Made by a program: the position numbers and the translations under genes. The notes beneath the pieces are model-generated. The model saw only the letters and a program-made list of their open reading frames with translations, did not search any database and was not told the DNA's origin. Source: Fretibacter rubidus (GTDB lineage: Bacteria; Pseudomonadota; Alphaproteobacteria; Caulobacterales; Maricaulaceae). Taken from it: a stretch of DNA of 64,000 nt. How positions within the stretch are numbered: position 1 is the stretch's first letter; each line of letters begins with the position of its first letter. Below, one piece after another: positions 63,203-64,000 of this stretch. The DNA lies in NCBI RefSeq assembly GCF_041429785.1, contig NZ_CP163423.1, positions 2,604,001 through 2,668,000 on the forward strand. The letters run 5' to 3'.

Positions 63203-63999
63203 TGCCCTATGGCGGCTGATTTTGGGCCGCGAGGGTCGGCCGCGCCGAAGACAAATCCCTCGCCTTGCGCGACACTATTGACGCGGCCAATCACCGTGGT
63301 GGCAAATCCACCATTCTCATTTTTGACCAGATTAAAGCCGCGCGCTTCTAATGCTCTTAATGTGTCAATATTGATGCCCGGCTCGACGACGACGACATCG
63401 GGAAGCCATTGATGGTGAATTTTGGGCATGGCGGTGGCTTGGGCAAGGTTCATATCCCACTCAATAACGTTTAGCACCATTTGCAAAACGGAATTAATTA
63501 TCGTGCTGCCGCCCGGTGATCCCGTTACGAGCACCGCTTTGCCGTCCTTGGTCACAATCAGCGGCGTCATAGATGATAGCGGACGTTTGCCGGGCTCAAT
63601 CGCGTTAGCAGCCCCGCCGATAAGGCCGTAGCCATTGGGCGCACCGGGTTTGGCCGAAAAGTCATCCATTTCATTATTCAGCAGAAACCCCGCCCCATCG
63701 ACCGTATAGCCAGAGCCATAGGAAAAGTTCAGCGTATAGGTCACGGCCACCGCGTTGCCATGCTTATCAATCACAGAATAATGGGTTGTCTGCGGACTTT
63801 CATAGGGCATAGACACAGCAGGCGCTATGTCTTTGCTTTTGCTCGCAAGGTCCAGATTAATACTGGACGCTTGGGCTGCGTTATAGCCAGGGTCGATTAA
63901 GTCTTGCGTCGGCACATCGGCAAAATCCGGATCCCCTAAAAATTTAGAGCGGTCAGCAAAGGCCCGCCGCATGGCTTCTGTCAGCTTATGCAGATAGGC
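63199..63999 (-). CDS. ggt: Gamma-glutamyltransferase, C-terminal part (5' end outside window)
   Basis: The frame is open to the window edge; about 266 C-terminal residues are seen, covering the small subunit. The autocatalytic nucleophile Thr is in PQTTHYSVID, followed by GNAVAVTYTLNFSYGSG, FLLNNEMDDFS, PLSSMTPLIV and the GSPGGSTIINSVLQMV segment that binds the gamma-glutamyl group. These enzymes hydrolyse glutathione or transfer its glutamyl group in the periplasm. The large subunit and signal lie beyond the window. Confidence 0.95.
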   Translation of the reverse strand, partial: AYLHKLTEAMRRAFADRSKFLGDPDFADVPTQDLIDPGYNAAQASSINLDLASKSKDIAPAVSMPYESPQTTHYSVIDKHGNAVAVTYTLNFSYGSGYTVDGAGFLLNNEMDDFSAKPGAPNGYGLIGGAANAIEPGKRPLSSMTPLIVTKDGKAVLVTGSPGGSTIINSVLQMVLNVIEWDMNLAQATAMPKIHHQWLPDVVVVEPGINIDTLRALEARGFNLVKNENGGFATTVIGRVNSVAQGEGFVFGAADPRGPKSAAIGH

Positions 64000-64000
64000 C

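Overview
The window is a chromosomal stretch of an alphaproteobacterium, most likely a Caulobacterales/Maricaulales-type (Hyphomonadaceae-like, prosthecate marine) organism. The evidence is a set of lineage-typical genes: the CtrA cell-cycle regulators ctrA, sciP, chpT, rcdA (DUF1465) and trcR (DUF1013), the alphaproteobacterial families DUF1489, DUF1192, DUF2125 and TIGR02302/DUF4175, a class I lysyl-tRNA synthetase, and GANTC (CcrM-type) sites upstream of cell-cycle genes. The coding strand alternates often, intergenic gaps are short, and many genes overlap by 1-4 nt.

Layout. 1-2.7 kb: 3' end of a TonB-dependent receptor, a DUF1489 gene, an array of three palindromes and a small EF-hand protein. 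2.9-12.3 kb: tlpA and argH diverge from almost touching start codons; lptM-lysA follows only after about 5.5 kb of accessory genes (NUDIX, DUF1289, a DUF2891 lipoprotein, a PL14-like polysaccharide lyase lipoprotein, a macro-domain-like protein and two paralogous secreted proteins). 12.4-22.7 kb: envelope and aromatic biosynthesis block (TIGR02302, zinc-ribbon/DUF3426, ftsE-ftsX-DUF218-DUF2125, tyrA-chorismate mutase-methyltransferase, gloB). 22.7-29.2 kb: serine hydrolase, TraB-like lipoprotein, sterol-desaturase-like oxygenase, a Crp/Fnr regulator, lysS and a tetratricopeptide-like protein.

29.3-36.9 kb: tRNA-Met(CAU); a duplicated 3' fragment of the E2 gene; a small six-cysteine secreted peptide between that fragment and the real E2 gene; the E1alpha-E1beta-E2 branched-chain 2-oxoacid dehydrogenase operon with a divergent Lrp/AsnC regulator; a ParDE-type toxin-antitoxin pair; a thiolase; a dodecin-like protein. 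36.9-42.9 kb: mnmA, sciP, a MinD/FlhG-like protein without a recognisable P-loop, an EF-hand/ECF sigma/anti-sigma-like trio, a FliJ-like gene and ctrA. 43-49 kb: an Nramp-like transporter without the DPGN motif paired with an AGE-family sugar isomerase, then cheR, cheY, a probable degenerate CheA-like gene and chpT. 49-58 kb: the ydbL-ynbE-ydbH envelope lipid-transport operon, an M23 peptidase, a DEAD-box helicase and a DUF4282 protein with a histone-H1-like tail. 57.4-64 kb: rcdA, DUF1192, trcR with an attenuator-like leader, gyrB, a DUF998 membrane protein, a lipoprotein and the 3' part of a gamma-glutamyltransferase gene.

Functionally, genes for CtrA itself, its phosphotransferase (ChpT), its transcriptional antagonist (SciP), its proteolysis adaptor (RcdA) and TrcR all lie within about 21 kb. 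The most unusual items are the cysteine-rich orphan bracketed by an E2 gene duplication, the DPGN-less Nramp-like/sugar isomerase pair, the CheA-like gene next to chpT, and the structured leader of trcR. All calls come from reading the sequence; no database search was run.
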